64,000 bases of DNA from Adiantum capillus-veneris (GCA_014529385.2 CM043962.1:51789905-51853904), one strand, 5' to 3'. Counted from the first letter of the stretch, positions 22,586 through 34,385 are shown. The notes: generated from the sequence alone by a model not told the origin. Program-made: numbers and translations.

Positions 22586-23571
22586 CTAACAATTGTTGAG
22601 CAAGCGCCCAACTGTCAAAAGCTGAAGAAGATGCACTCAAGGAGCAGGTTTCTCAGGAGATAGATGAACAATGGAAAGCAGCCATGGATTGGGAGTTGAG
22701 AGTTCTCCATTCAGTCAACGTTACTCAACTCATTACCAACCAAATCAATGCACAATGGCATCAACAATCACTGTCATATCCTTTGATCAAGGTAGAACTT
22801 TTACAAGTCAAAGAAAGATTATACAAAAACATGCATGAAGAAGGCGCAGAGGAAGTCCACCCCAAGTGGAGAAAGAGCTGGCTGAACAAGAATCCATGAT
22901 ACTCGATTCTGTTCACAAGAGCACCTGCAGCACTTCAGAAAGACCCAACCTTTTGTCTTGTACCAAGGGTAAGGAAATCGCAAGCACATCAAGCAATGAC
23001 AAAGAAGATACCTACATGGCCGAATTATCCAAGATTGCTAGCTCCAGAAAAGGGAACACCAACAGAGGAATCCATGGTGAAAATCCTAACGGGCGCCATG
23101 ACATTCTTCAAAAGTCTCCTTGATCTCTCATGTGCTATGCTCTACAAAATTTGCCGAATGCTGCTCACATGCATTGAAGCTTTTCACGAGCGAGAGCAAG
23201 CAGGAGCACCATGGATGTCATTCCTTGAGGGCAATAAGGGTCTTTGCTATGACCTAAGCGGCCAAACTTTCGAAGAAGTCCTTTATGCCTTTTACACTCG
23301 ATGCATGTTCTTGCCATCTAGCAATATGTTGGTGTTTGAGAAAGCGTTCTATACAGGGTTCTTCACTTGGCGAATGAAGATATTTGGGCCAGTGATCAGC
23401 AACCTCACCTCCAGATTTGTTGGCTACTCGGCCATTGAGCTCAAAAACAGGGTCACCATGCAATTCTTGGAGGTTCCAGACAATGAAAGAAAGATCAGAT
23501 ATGAGAAAGATTTACATGCACTTAAAGACCGCCTCGCCAGTCGTCAACCCAAAGATTACTTCATCCCATAA
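22586..23571 (+). pseudogene. aORF C-terminal globular part
   Basis: After broken linkers (22684-22899, 22866-23123), a 191-codon open frame (22996-23571) encodes a mixed hydrophobic/charged, probably globular domain. It has -ICRMLLTCIEAFHERE-, three or more Cys, and an aromatic-rich stretch (-LPSSNMLVFEKAFYTGFF-). It ends 38 bp before the 3' LTR. No known family was recognised. The hydrophobic patches are not long enough for clear membrane spans. Confidence 0.55.
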
Positions 23572-23591
23572 AGCCGCGTCAAGGGACAACA

Positions 23592-23609
23592 CAGGAGAGG
23601 AGGGGGGAA
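23592..23609 (+). other. Polypurine tract of copy A
   Basis: AGGAGAGGAGGGGGGA sits directly before the TG of the 3' LTR, as needed for plus-strand priming. Confidence 0.85.
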
Positions 23610-24517
23610 TGTTAGCATCAAGATAACTCGGATACCATTTTCCGGAGCTTTCATTGTAAAAACATTTATTATTTTGATGAATTGGGAATATTGTAACTCC
23701 TATTTTCTGGATAAACTTTGTAATTGATGAGCTGGGGCTACAAGCTTCCACATTATATCAACTTGTCTTTAATTAGAGCTTCCAGATTATTAGTTTTGAC
23801 CACCAAAAACCTTGGCTAAGATATAAAAGAAAATTTTTGTAAGTTTTTCATAAGTTTTGGATAATATAAACACAGCGTGAGCTAACGGTGCTCACTTCTC
23901 TCCTTCTCATGCTTCCTACTCCCTCCCCGGTTGTCACATTCCAGTCGCGTCTGTTGCGTTGCAACCGCAGGTAAGAGCTCTTCGCATTGGTGTAAGCATT
24001 TCACGATATTTTGTAGCTTTTGGCATCATCGACCTATAGCCTAATCTCATCGTAAGTAGAAATTTACACTTCAAAATCAAAAAATAAGTATAGGCAGGGT
24101 ATTGGGGCATCCTTGCTAAGCATTTAGATGCATTCTGGGTCAAAAACGACTAGGTCAAAAATCCAATGTTGTTAATAATCACGATTTTGCACTTGACCTA
24201 AAGTGAGATTTGAGGTCATAAGCATGTGTGCTTAGGTCATATAAACATGTCCTAGAAGTTTCGTTATGTTTGGATGTCATTTGATGCTATAACGAATGTG
24301 ATTTGTTTGCCAATGAGCGATCGCCTTTTGGTGATTTATGTCATTTGAGTGTAGCCTGAGTTAGATGCGAGTTGTTTGTTGTTTTCCAAGAGATTGACAA
24401 CCTCTTGTAGCCTCTATGCACTAGTCAAGTCAGCTTCAACCCATGGATTGACAATTTATTTGTGGTTCTCGCTATGTCTGCAATAAGATAGGAGTGAGGT
24501 TAGACACCCGTCCCACA
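23610..24517 (+). repeat. 3' LTR of giant element copy A
   Basis: It starts TGTTAGCATCAAG and ends -CGTCCCACA. It is collinear with 8499-9316. It carries about 94 bp (24011-24104) absent from the 5' LTR, with TATT at both junctions, which fits a microhomology deletion in the 5' LTR. TATAAAA is at 23822-23828. Many point differences from the 5' LTR indicate an old insertion. Confidence 0.92.
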
Positions 24518-24762
24518 CCGCCCAAGAGTATAAAGTGGCTCTGGGCACTGCAAAAAATGGGCACAAGGCTTAGGGACAATCAATGGTAGCCCAAGGGAAT
24601 AGGGATTGAGGCCACTCGTGATTTTAATGAGGCCACTTATTGGAAAATAGGTGAAGGGAAATATCAATAGAAGGAAAAAAAGAAGAAGTATAGTGTCCAA
24701 GCAGTATTGAAAGTGCAGAGAAGGGGAGAAGGAGCTCATGGTGATGGCTATAGGGCCCGGGA
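24518..24762. other. Unassigned spacer
   Basis: Separates copy A from a minus-strand LTR. No gene or known repeat. No PBS is found next to the LTR at 24763, so this is not that element's interior. Confidence 0.4.
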
Positions 24763-25990
24763 TGAGAGGTCCCCAATCCACTGAATCCAAGGCCAAGATG
24801 GGTCCTTGACAGGTCTCTAGGTCTAATAGAAACTAAAGTCTAAAGTAAGAAAAATCCGGGGAATAGAACTTTGCCATTGGCAATGGTTTAGGACTATAGC
24901 CCTAGAAAAAGACCTAATCCTGTCTTGTAAACGAAAACGGGACAAAAGCTTAAAGTTCAAAAACTTTTTTGGTCCTAAAACTTCTAGAAATGGGCTAAGG
25001 TATCCTCATCCAAGACTTTTTTCCCTCTACATAAGTGAGAGCACAACCGTTGGTGGACTCCTCTTCCACTGAAGAAGTCTTCTAGCGTTAGTGCACGGGG
25101 ATGGATAGTTACCTGACTAATCAGGTCCACCTATCCATGATTAATAGCCTTAGTTGATCCCCACTTACCACTCTTCACTCACACATGCTCTTTTGTTATT
25201 TAATTACTACCACCTTCTTTCGACATTTAAAATAATAGTTCATTTCATCTTTCCAACACAGTGATTTATTAAAGTAGGTTGCGAATTCAGAAATAGTCTT
25301 TAGCAAACAAGTATCTTTAAACTTAAGACAAGGTACAATCACTTAGAATGTTCCTTGAAAAACCTGACCCGTACTCAACTTAACCACAACTATACATGGG
25401 TGAAAAATGGCACCCTTCCTTATTCATAGTCCGGGGTGGAAAAGCATCACCCAAAGTTTTATACGCCAAAACCATTTGTCCATACAACTGGGAGGTTCCC
25501 CTAGGATAAAAATGGTATCCTAAGATATATAAACAAATATACACATGTACGGAGTTAAAAATCCTCGTACATTGTGGTAACCAACTCATCCGTGGCTAAA
25601 AAGCCATCATTACTCATCACTTGAAGTGAAAACTATTTCAAGGAATTAGATGCGTCTTGAGACAAGTTGTTTTAAGGATGATCAACCATTTCTTTCCTAG
25701 ATCAATCAAGCTAACCCAATGATTTCTTTCCTAGTTTCCAAACAATTGCACGTTGGTGTCTTGGAAGATACCCTTTGATTTTTGGCCAATTTTATCGTTT
25801 CCTAAATCCTTATTCACTCTTTAACGGATACAATGTTATCGCTCAAAAAAGAATTTGAATTACTTATAGCTTACATTATAACAAAGACCCACCTGGGATT
25901 GGTCAGGTATCTGCTGAAGTTTTGGGGCCCAAACACTCTCGTTCGTAGGCCTACTGCTTAGTCCAACCTAAAGATCGTGTGAGGCCCTGT
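24763..25990 (-). repeat. LTR of a second gypsy family, minus orientation (solo or 3' LTR)
   Basis: Read on the minus strand it is homologous over about 1.2 kb to the plus-strand LTR at 28836-30051, including shared blocks near 24900 (CCATTGCCAATGGCAAAG), 25100-25300 and 25900. It ends with CTCA at 24763. No primer site follows, so it is a 3' or solo LTR. The outer start near 25990 is approximate, with a purine-rich AGAGGGACAGGG upstream of it on the minus strand. Confidence 0.7.
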
Positions 25991-26099
25991 CCCTCTTTGT
26001 AATACTATCATCTTCTTCAGTTCGTTGGTTTTCCCGGGTCCTCTTGGGAGCCATGACTTCTGTCCTTATAAAAAGGATGTCTAATTATTAGGTAAATGA

Positions 26100-27740
26100 T
26101 CAAAACCCGATTTTTACAGTTCTATAATGGACTTCCATCACTTAGCCTAATTTCTAGACCCTGGGATAATTTAATTGGTTATAGAAGATTCTTGTGTTTT
26201 AATATTATTCTCATAACTCTTTAATATTAGTTTAGCCATAATAATTTCATGATTAACTTTTGGAAACTAGCATGCTAGCTTTTTCTTTAAATTGTAGACA
26301 AAAATAGCTTCTCAACATAGTAATTTCCTGATTGTTTATATATGTAAGCATATATTTTTATCTTAGTTCCTTTATAGGGTTTCTAGGCTCTAAAAATTAT
26401 CTTATAATTTTTTGAGTATTTTTCCTAATTTTTCTCTTTTAATTAAGTCCAAAAGTGTCTTATTTTTGGCTTGATATTTATTACAATAATTATCTCATAA
26501 AGTTATATTTATTTCAACTTCATAACAGTGTATTATACCTCTAGTAATTATCTCAAGAACTTCTAAATGGATTGAATATTTATCCCCATTAAATTTTTAA
26601 TCAAAAATAAGATTTTTAGACCAAGATAATTACTAAAACTAACTATGAGATAATTATGTTGAGTTATTTACACTTAGATATTTCTTTCATAAACATCTCA
26701 TTAATTTTAAATATGTTTGCTACTTTTCTTGAATAATTCTCAATCAAAAATAGGGTTTCTAGACCAAGATAATTACTAAAATTAATAAAATAAGTATAAA
26801 CTATTTATCATGAGTTTGTGACATTATAATCTATTTTTGATAATTAATTCATGAATTAATAGACTATATTTTTTATTTTCCCATCAATCTTAAGCTTAAA
26901 AATAGAAAAATTATGATTAATTAAATACCAAAATTATCAAAAAATTATGACATAATTCTTATATCTTCTTATCACTATGCACCAGATATGAAAATTAACT
27001 TTTATTTAACTAAGCTTAAGATGAAAATTAAGCAATTTTAGTCCTAATATATGTCAATAATTAATTATCTTACTAATCATAGTTAAGGATTAAGAAATCA
27101 GTTGTCTAAATATATAAGAGAGTAATTAATAGTAGAAAAAGCTCTTATCTTCTCTATTACTAAGATTATTAAAAAATTTAGATATAATTTAATATCATTT
27201 ACTAATTAATTGAGATTAGCACTAATTACCTCGCTTAACCACTAGGGTTTTTGCTCGCTTAGTGATTACCACAAGAGATTTTTGGCCAAGACTTTGAGTT
27301 TGACAAAAATGGTGAAGCTAAGGGCCTTATTTATAGTTTTTACTGGCACCCTTGACCGAGTTTGGCAATTTCTTGCACTCCAAGCATGGCCCCAACTCCT
27401 ACTAGCGCTACTTGTTGCTATTCTAGTCCTTAGAAGGTCGTTGATGGCCCTTCCTAGCACCTACCCACTTTAGTTTTTTGCTCTGCTAATTTTCACTTAT
27501 TTTCTATTTTATTGGTAAATATATAAAAAATATCTAGGAGGTTATGATAAAAGTCTTGTGTTTTAATGATTGCTAAAAACTTTCAATTATTTTAGCAAAC
27601 TAAAGTAACCGTGAAAACTTCTAGAGGGAATATTGGGGTCGTTTTTACCCAAATTCAGTTCCTAAAATTCCTAGCTTTAGTATTGTCATGCTTAAGATTC
27701 CAGAAGTACCAACCTTTGCAAAAATTGGGCAAGTTATCAT
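26100..27740 (-). repeat. AT-rich fold-back family, single-arm fragment
   Basis: It matches the right arm and part of the loop of the fold-back at 32012-34385. Shared features are the TAATTA-rich block, the GAGATTAGCACTAATTACC / AAGATTAGTACTAATGACC segment, a TATTTATA box (27328-27335) and the terminal GTCATGCTTAAGATTCC block near 27687. The ~142 bp tandem phrase around TCAAAAATA at 26601 and 26743 matches the loop repeats. The left arm is absent. The orientation is set by the TATAAATA on the minus strand. Confidence 0.7.
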
Positions 27741-28835
27741 TGAATTTTCAAAATTAAGCCTCTTTAAATAGGCTTAGTTTTGTTTTCCTTAATTATAGTA
27801 GCTGCATATCTGACATGGGAGGTGATGGCGAAGAAGTGAGAAATATGGAGCAGTCCCTTGCTTATCTTTTTGACTTCTATATGGCCAATTTTGTGCAAGT
27901 CAAGCACAGAACCACCACATCAGCTAGCGGCTCTTCTTATATTGATAATAGAGCTAGGCTTGTGCTATATTAAAAGCATCAATAAAAAGCAATAAAAGGT
28001 GGGGACTTGCTTGTAGAAGGGAGCTTGATAATGACAAAAAGAGAATATATTCTTGGCACCTTTCAACAACAACATGAGAGAATGAAGATTTTTTTTTGAG
28101 AGAATAAGAATATTTGAGAGTTCTTTTGGATGTATGTTGATACATAAGAAGTTAATGAAAAATTTTCAAAGCTTTTAGTGGTGTGCATGATGTAAGAGTT
28201 ATTTGTTACAGAGAACAAGAAAGATACCATCTCTCTCTTATGGTAAAAGGAGTTGTTATTCGAGAATGTTGAGATTTGAGTATGTATGAAGATGAATTGG
28301 ATTGTGCCGAATGTGCCTACCTATATAGATGTTTGCAAGCAAATTTGATCTAAGCTTGAAGCTTTTGTAGATGAGAACTACATTCTAAATTTGATAGATT
28401 TATGATTTGAGATTTTGTTGAGCAAGTTCTCGAGCTTCATAAAAAATATATCCATAGTTGGAGCAATTTCAAAGGAATTGTTATTCGAGAATGTTGGGAT
28501 TTGAGTATGTATGAAGATGAATTGGATTGTGCCGCATGTGCCTACCTATGTAGATGTTTGTAAGCAAAATTTGAGCTAAGCTTGAAGCTTTTATAGATGA
28601 GTACTTTCTTGAGAACAATAGGTTATTACAGTTTGAAGATGATGAAGAAGCAAAGGCCATTTATGTGAAGCTTGGAATAAAAAGGCGACCGTTTTCAAGG
28701 ACCACTGACACCTTTTTTATATTTTTCTTAATATCAATCTATTTTTCTACGTAATGTAGGCTCTTCTTTCATTGGAGGAGCGTTTTTTCCTCTCTCTTCT
28801 AGAAGGCCCTCCAAAAGACCTCCAAAATCTTCTAA
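27741..28835. other. Unassigned region with a direct duplication
   Basis: No gene is recognised. A block of about 130 bp starting AGGAGTTGTTATTCGAG at 28248 recurs at 28473 (about 90% identical, period 225). Both copies read through -VIRECWDLSMYEDELDC- or close, so it may be a duplicated exon of a decayed gene, but no family is recognised. Confidence 0.45.
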
Positions 28836-30051
28836 TGTATGATCACAAGGCCGGCCCGAGCAGCAGGCCTGCAGACAAGAGTGTTCGGAATCCTCAGCTT
28901 CAACACACCTTGGACCAGTCTCACAGGTGGTTTTTGGTTGTAAATTAAGTTCATAAGTAGTTCAAATTATTTTTAAGTTATAATATTGTATCCATTAAAA
29001 AATAGAAAGGTAAGTAGGAGTTTTTAAACTAATCAAAATCCAAAAGGGTATCTTCCAAGAAATATCATGCATTTATTTGATAAACTAGAAAAAAATGCTT
29101 TGGTTAGTCTGGTGGAATAAGGAAAGACATGATTGAGCATCTTTAACTATCTTTAAGATAGCTTGTGTTAAGACACCTCCGACTCCTTGGTATAATTTGA
29201 TGAATAAGGATAGCTATAAGGCCATTTTAAGTCGGCCACCCCCATGAACAATGAGTCTCCACTCCGTCATGTCTTGATGTTTCTACATAAGTTAGGATAC
29301 TATTTTCTTATCCTAGGGGAGCCGCCCAGTTGTATGTGAAACTGGTTTGATGTATGGGCACCCCGAACTTTTGGTAATATTTTTCATCCTGAATTATGAA
29401 TAAGGAATGGGTGTCATTTTTCACCCTTAGGTGATCTTGAGACAAGAAGAGTATTGGTCATGGTTATTATGGTAAATGTTTTTGGTTGACAATATCTTGT
29501 CTTAAGTTTAAAGATGTTTTTCAATGATGTTTCCAATACTTGTTTTAACGAATCACTGTGAGAGGAAGCTAAAATGAAACATTATTTTAAGTATTCAAAG
29601 ACTGTAGTCATAATTAGAAAACAAGCAATCGTATGTGAGTGTGGAGTGGTAAGTGGGGATTGACTAAGGTTATCGATAATGGACGGGTGGAGCCAATTAG
29701 TTGGGTAACTATCCATTCCCGCACACTAACGTTAGAAGACTTCTTCAATAGAAGAGGAATCCACCAACGGTTGTGTCCTCACTCACGTAGAGGAGAAAAA
29801 AGCTTTGGACGAGTATACTTTAGCCCATTTGCAAAAGTTATAGGACTGAAAAAGTCTTTTGAACTTATAGATTTTGTCCCCTTTTTGCTTGCAAGATAGT
29901 TGGTCTTTTTCTAAGGCTATAGTCCCAAGCCATTGCCAATGGCAAAGGTCTATTCCTCATATTTTCCTTAAGGGCTTTAGTTGTTATTCGGCCTACAGAC
30001 CTATCAAGGACCCCATATCAACCTTAGTATAGGCGGGTTAGGGACCTCTCA
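28836..30051 (+). repeat. 5' LTR of the second gypsy family, plus orientation
   Basis: It ends CTCA at 30051, two bases before a tRNA-Met PBS. It is homologous in inverse orientation to 24763-25990. The start near 28836 (TGTATGATCACAAGG) is where homology to the other LTR begins and is approximate. Confidence 0.72.
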
Positions 30052-30053
30052 CT

Positions 30054-30065
30054 TGGTATCAGAGC
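30054..30065 (+). other. Primer binding site, tRNA-Met type
   Basis: TGGTATCAGAGC lies directly after the LTR at 28836-30051. Confidence 0.85.
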
Positions 30066-30279
30066 ATGTGTTAATTGAGAACCTGAACCTAGAAAAAACT
30101 TAAGGTATTAGGTTGAAATAAGTGGTCCTTGAAACAAGTGAGTATGAGATAAGTTTGAAAGCTTAAACAAGGTAGATCCTCATTTAGTAATAAATTCCAC
30201 TTTTCAATGCCAAGGTAATACACGCACGAATAGCCTTTACATAGTTACACAAGAAAAGAAACTATTACTAAAGCAAGTC

Positions 30280-31480
30280 CAACTCCCCATCTTCAAGGGA
30301 GAAGGACCCAACCTCGAGCGTGATGCTAAAGCATAGTTGGACGCTATGGATGACTACTTTCTGGCAGCGAGGACTGCTCAAGAGAATCAAGCGATGCTAG
30401 GTATGTTCCACCTCAGTGGAGACGCTAAACTCATGTGGAAATAACATAGAGAAAATCCCACGAGTAGACCATCTTGGGAGAAGATGAAGCAAGCAATTAA
30501 AGAATGCTATCTCCCTCCTACACACCAAGCTATTAAGATAAATGAGTTCTTTGGCTTATGCCAACTAGGGCTCTCATTAGAGGAGTAGTGCACCAAGTAT
30601 GTTTACAATGCTATGCTCCCCACATGACAATGGAGCAAGAGATTGCTTGTTTTTTTCAAGGCGTTAACAAAACCTTCTTGAAGCTATGAGGCCTACATTG
30701 ATTGAGGATTCCCTTCTCAGAGTCAAACCTCTTGCATCAGAAGGAATTACCCCTACAAGGAGCTCTTATAACTTTGACAACTTTAGGGGAAGAGCTAGGG
30801 GAACTTCCAATCAAGGATATCAATAGCATGGAGTAGTTGTTGCAGTAAAATTGGAGCAAACCTTCCCAAATGTCAGGTGCTATGGATGCAATTAGATGGG
30901 ACACTATAGAAATAATTGTATAGAAGAGCAAAATCATGGGTTTATCATTAGAACCATTCCTTAATCTCAAATCAATCAAGGGGAAAATCTAAGAGGAGGT
31001 AAAAATGGAAGACGTGGTGGAGGAAGAGGAAGAGGATCAAGAGCTTACACAGCCACGAGAGAACCAACCTTAATGAACAAGGAAGATGAAAGAGCCACTT
31101 GTTTGGCCACAATTAGCAATCCTAAAGCTCATCAACAATAGGCAATTATTTGAACCACTGTGAAACAAAAAAACTTGAGCTACTTGTATATTGTAATAAA
31201 TACATATTACTTTCTTTTTCCAAAATGTTTAAGGAATCTAAAGTTGAGTTGGTATCCAATCATGAAATTAAGGGTAGAACTAGCAAATGGGAAAGAGATT
31301 TTCTCTCAATTTTTAGTCTCAGGAAAGTAGAAATTCTAATTCGAAGGAACCCCTACCATCATCTTATCTTTGCACCTTGTCAATAGAAATCTATGATGGC
31401 ATTTTAGGAATGAGCTACTTATCCAAAAATCAACTCACATTCCTGTGCACAAGATAGCCTTCCTTGAAAAATGACCTAGA
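30280..31480 (+). pseudogene. Gypsy gag and start of pol (broken)
   Basis: Reading with stops and shifts gives a Retrotrans_gag region (-LPIFKGEGPNLERDAKA-, -MDDYFLAARTAQENQ-, -SWEKMKQAIKECYLPP- at about 30465-30512). A zinc-knuckle remnant follows at about 30880-30920 (-CYGCN-stop-MGHYRNNC-), then a Gly/Arg-rich patch (-GGGRGRGSRAY-, about 31015) and what looks like the beginning of the protease region. Homology fades by about 31480 and no RT is present. It belongs to the LTR at 28836. Confidence 0.7.
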
Positions 31481-32011
31481 TATAGAAGTATAAATGTAAG
31501 AGACTAATTGAAAGCCAAAAACTTTGGGTAAGATACCTCTTACAATCCTTTGCTCAATTTTGGTCAACCAGGTTAAGAAACATAGGGGTTACCTCTAGTG
31601 CAGTGGTGGTAGCTTGTGCCAAATGCAGATTGCTAAGAATGGCAAGAACACGTCAAGCCTGTTCAAATTGGCAAAACTAGAATGCATAATACTTGTTGAA
31701 CACTGGTTTCTCTGAATGGTCAGTTAGACCGAGCAATATGTTAAAGTTGACAAGGTGGATATATGGATCTTTTTGTTTATATGGAATGAAATTGACCTGG
31801 TTTTTGAGTTGATACAATTGGTTTGCAAAGGTTTTAAGATGGGCTCAATACCAAGAGTTTCTTGGATAAATTGGGTGGCAAATAATTAGTAATGCCAAAA
31901 TTAAGGAGTTGTCGAATCTCCATTCTACATGGAAAGCTAAAGTTTTCTTGTTGAAAAGAATTCCCTAACCGGTTGAGATGAGGACATCTCAAATTCTTAA
32001 GTTGGGATGAT
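31481..32011. other. Unassigned spacer
   Basis: No coding or repeat signal was recognised between the gag remnant and the fold-back element. Confidence 0.4.
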
Positions 32012-34385
32012 TGTAAGGTTTCCACCTTTCAAGAACTAAAAAAGTGACTCTTGGTATGTATTTGAGAGAGCACCATGCCAAAAAATTGGTAAACCCCTAT
32101 CTCAAAAGCAGCCAAAATTGGTGTTTTTGGAATCTTAAGCACGACAATACTATCGCCAAAAATTTCAGAACTCAATTCGGGCAAAAACCAACCCCTCTAT
32201 TCCGTCTGGAAGTTTTCACGACTAATTTAATCCAAAAAATAATTGAATGCTTTGATAATTATTAAAGCACATGGCCTAGAATATATTTAGTCACATGGCC
32301 TAACAAATGATTAGCAGATATTTACAAAAAAAGGAAGAAAACTAATATAAAGATAGCAAAATTGAAAATTGAAGTTGAGCAGGTGCTAGGGATGCTATGA
32401 TGAGTCTGCTCGGGTCAAATTTAGCAGCATGGGCGCCCTTTAGAGTTGGGGGGCTACTTGGGGTGCAATAAACTACTATAAACACAGGCCTTGTGTGCAA
32501 GGAAAATTATAAATAGGCCATATGATTCTCATTTTGAGTTAGACTCAGATACCTTGGCAAAAATCTTTAGAGAGATCTTTTCAAAAATCACTAAGAGAGA
32601 AAACCTCTAGTGATTAACCAAGGTCATTAGTACTAATCTCGATAGATTAGTAAAATAAATAAATCTATGTTTAATTTTTTAATTATCATATTAATTAAGA
32701 AAAATCTATCTCTATTATTAATTACTCTCTTATATATTATTATAGTGTTGATTACTTAGCCTCTAATTATGATCAATAATCTAATTAATTATTAATTTAT
32801 ATTAAGATTGAAATTTAAAAAAATTGGTCTTAATTAAGGAAAAATATATCAATTAAGCTAGCTAATTATGAGGCAATTTTCATAGGTTTTTAACACTATA
32901 ATATTTTTTTGAAAATTATCTTACTAACTTCTAAATGCATTCACTGATTATCTTGCTTAATTTTTAGCTAAAAATAGAAATTTTAAGCAAAGGTAATTAG
33001 AAAAACTATTTAACTAATTATGCAATAATTATCACAAGTTTTTAACACTATAATATTTGTTTGAGAATTATCTCACTAACTTATAAACACATTTAATAAT
33101 TATCTTGCTTAATTCTCAACTAAAAATAGAGTTGTTAAGCAAAGATAATTAGTAAACTAATTAATAAATCTTGAGATAATTATCATGGATTTTTAATACT
33201 ATAATATTCCTCTAAAAATTATCTCAAATACCTTCTAAACACATTTTCTAGCTATCTTGCTTAAGTTTTAGCTAAAAATAGGGTATTTACGCAAAGATAA
33301 TTAGCAAAACTAATTAACTAATTATGAGGGAATTATCACGTGTTTTTAACACTATAATATTTCTTTGAAAATTATCTAATGATTTAATAAATGATATTCC
33401 GATTTTTTTTCAATTTTAGACTAAAGATATATAATTTTTGCTTAATTAAATATTAAAATTAATTAGAAAATTATGACAATTTTAAAAGATTTCTAACATT
33501 GTGTACAAGCTTTGAAAATTAACTCATAATTATCTAAGCTTAATTGATATATTTCCCCTTAATTAAGGCTAAAATTTATGAATTTCAATCTTAATATAAC
33601 TTAATAATTAATTAGATTATTGATCATAACCAAAGACTAAGTAGTCATCACTATAATAATATATAAGAGAGTAATTAATAATAGAGAGAGGTTTAATCTT
33701 TTCTAATTAATATGATAATTAAAAATTTTAAACATAGATTAATTATATCTTTTATTAATCTATCAAGATTAGTACTAATGACCTTGATTAATCACTAGAG
33801 ATTTGCTCTCTTAGTGATTTTTAAAAAGAATCTCTCTAAGCACGAGAGATTTTGCCAAGGTCTCCGAGTCTAGCTCAAAATGAGAAGCATATGGCCTATT
33901 TATAGTTTTTCCTGGCACACAAGGATTGTGTTTATAGCAATTTCTTGTACCCCAAGCAGCCCCCCGGCTCAAGAGGGTCCGATGCTACTAAATCTGACCC
34001 GAACAGGCTCATCATAGCACCCCTAACACCTGTCCAACTTCAATTTTCAATTTTGTGCTTTAAAAAAAATAATATGGTAAATCATTTGTTAGGCCATGTG
34101 ACTAAATATCTTCTAGGCCATGTGCTTTAATAATTATCAATGTCTTCAATTATTATTTCTAAATTAAATTTGTTGTGAAAACTTCAAGAGGGAATAGCGG
34201 GGTCGATTTTTGCCCCAATTGAGTTTTTTTTTTTTTTTTTTGGCTATAGTATTGTCATGCTTAAGATTCCAAAAACACCAATTTTGGCTACTTTTGAGAT
34301 AGTGGTTTACCAGTTTGTTGGTATGGTGCTCTCAAATACAGATGAAGAGTTACTTTCCTAATTCTTGAAATGTGGAAACCTTACA
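32012..34385. mobile_element. Large AT-rich fold-back (inverted-arm) element
   Basis: The ends are TGTAAGGTTTCCA and its complement TGGAAACCTTACA. The arms (about 32012-32895 and 33500-34385, near 885 bp each) are inverted copies with perhaps 80% identity. Each has a TATAAATA box (32508-32515 plus, 33897-33904 minus) pointing inward, and the same blocks in mirror order (for example CACATGGCCTA near 32270 and TAGGCCATGTG near 34110). The loop holds about 152 bp tandem repeats. There is no transposase ORF and no clear target duplication. The TG/CA ends and TATA boxes also fit two LTRs joined head to head. Confidence 0.75.
32890..33360 (+). repeat. About 152 bp tandem repeats in the fold-back loop
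   Basis: The phrase TTAACACTATAATATT starts units at 32890, 33042, 33193 (TTAATACT) and 33346, giving three full units of 152, 151 and 153 bp. Each unit contains ATTATCTTGCTTAA and TAAGCAAAGATAATTAG, which are themselves near-complementary, so each unit can also fold. Confidence 0.85.

Larger units (their letters stand above)
8499..24517 (+). mobile_element. Giant Ty3/gypsy element, copy A, Tat/Athila-like, with extra 3' ORF
   Basis: This element of about 16.0 kb is flanked by LTRs of 818 and 908 bp. Inside are a tRNA-Asp-type PBS, a 2 kb leader with a palindrome array, gag, a deletion replaced by GC-rich filler, RT, RNase H, integrase, and then 7.2 kb with a basic ORF and a long aORF before the polypurine tract. 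The integrase has no chromodomain, and the PBS type and overall build suit the non-chromoviral Tat/Athila branch. The 5 bases flanking each end do not match, so there is no visible target-site duplication. The copy at 56.24-64.0 kb (minus) is the same family. Confidence 0.92.

Noticed and set aside
19796-23571. aORF as a retroviral env gene
   Set aside because: Position fits, but there is no signal peptide, transmembrane anchor or cleavage site, and the coiled coil sits in a low-complexity soluble context.
34005-34140. Small ORF (33945-34130) at the right arm of the fold-back
   Set aside because: It is within the inverted arm, the other arm does not preserve the frame, and no family matches.
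32012-34385. Classical TIR DNA transposon (Mutator or hAT)
   Set aside because: No transposase, no typical TIR consensus and no 8-9 bp target duplication at the ends.
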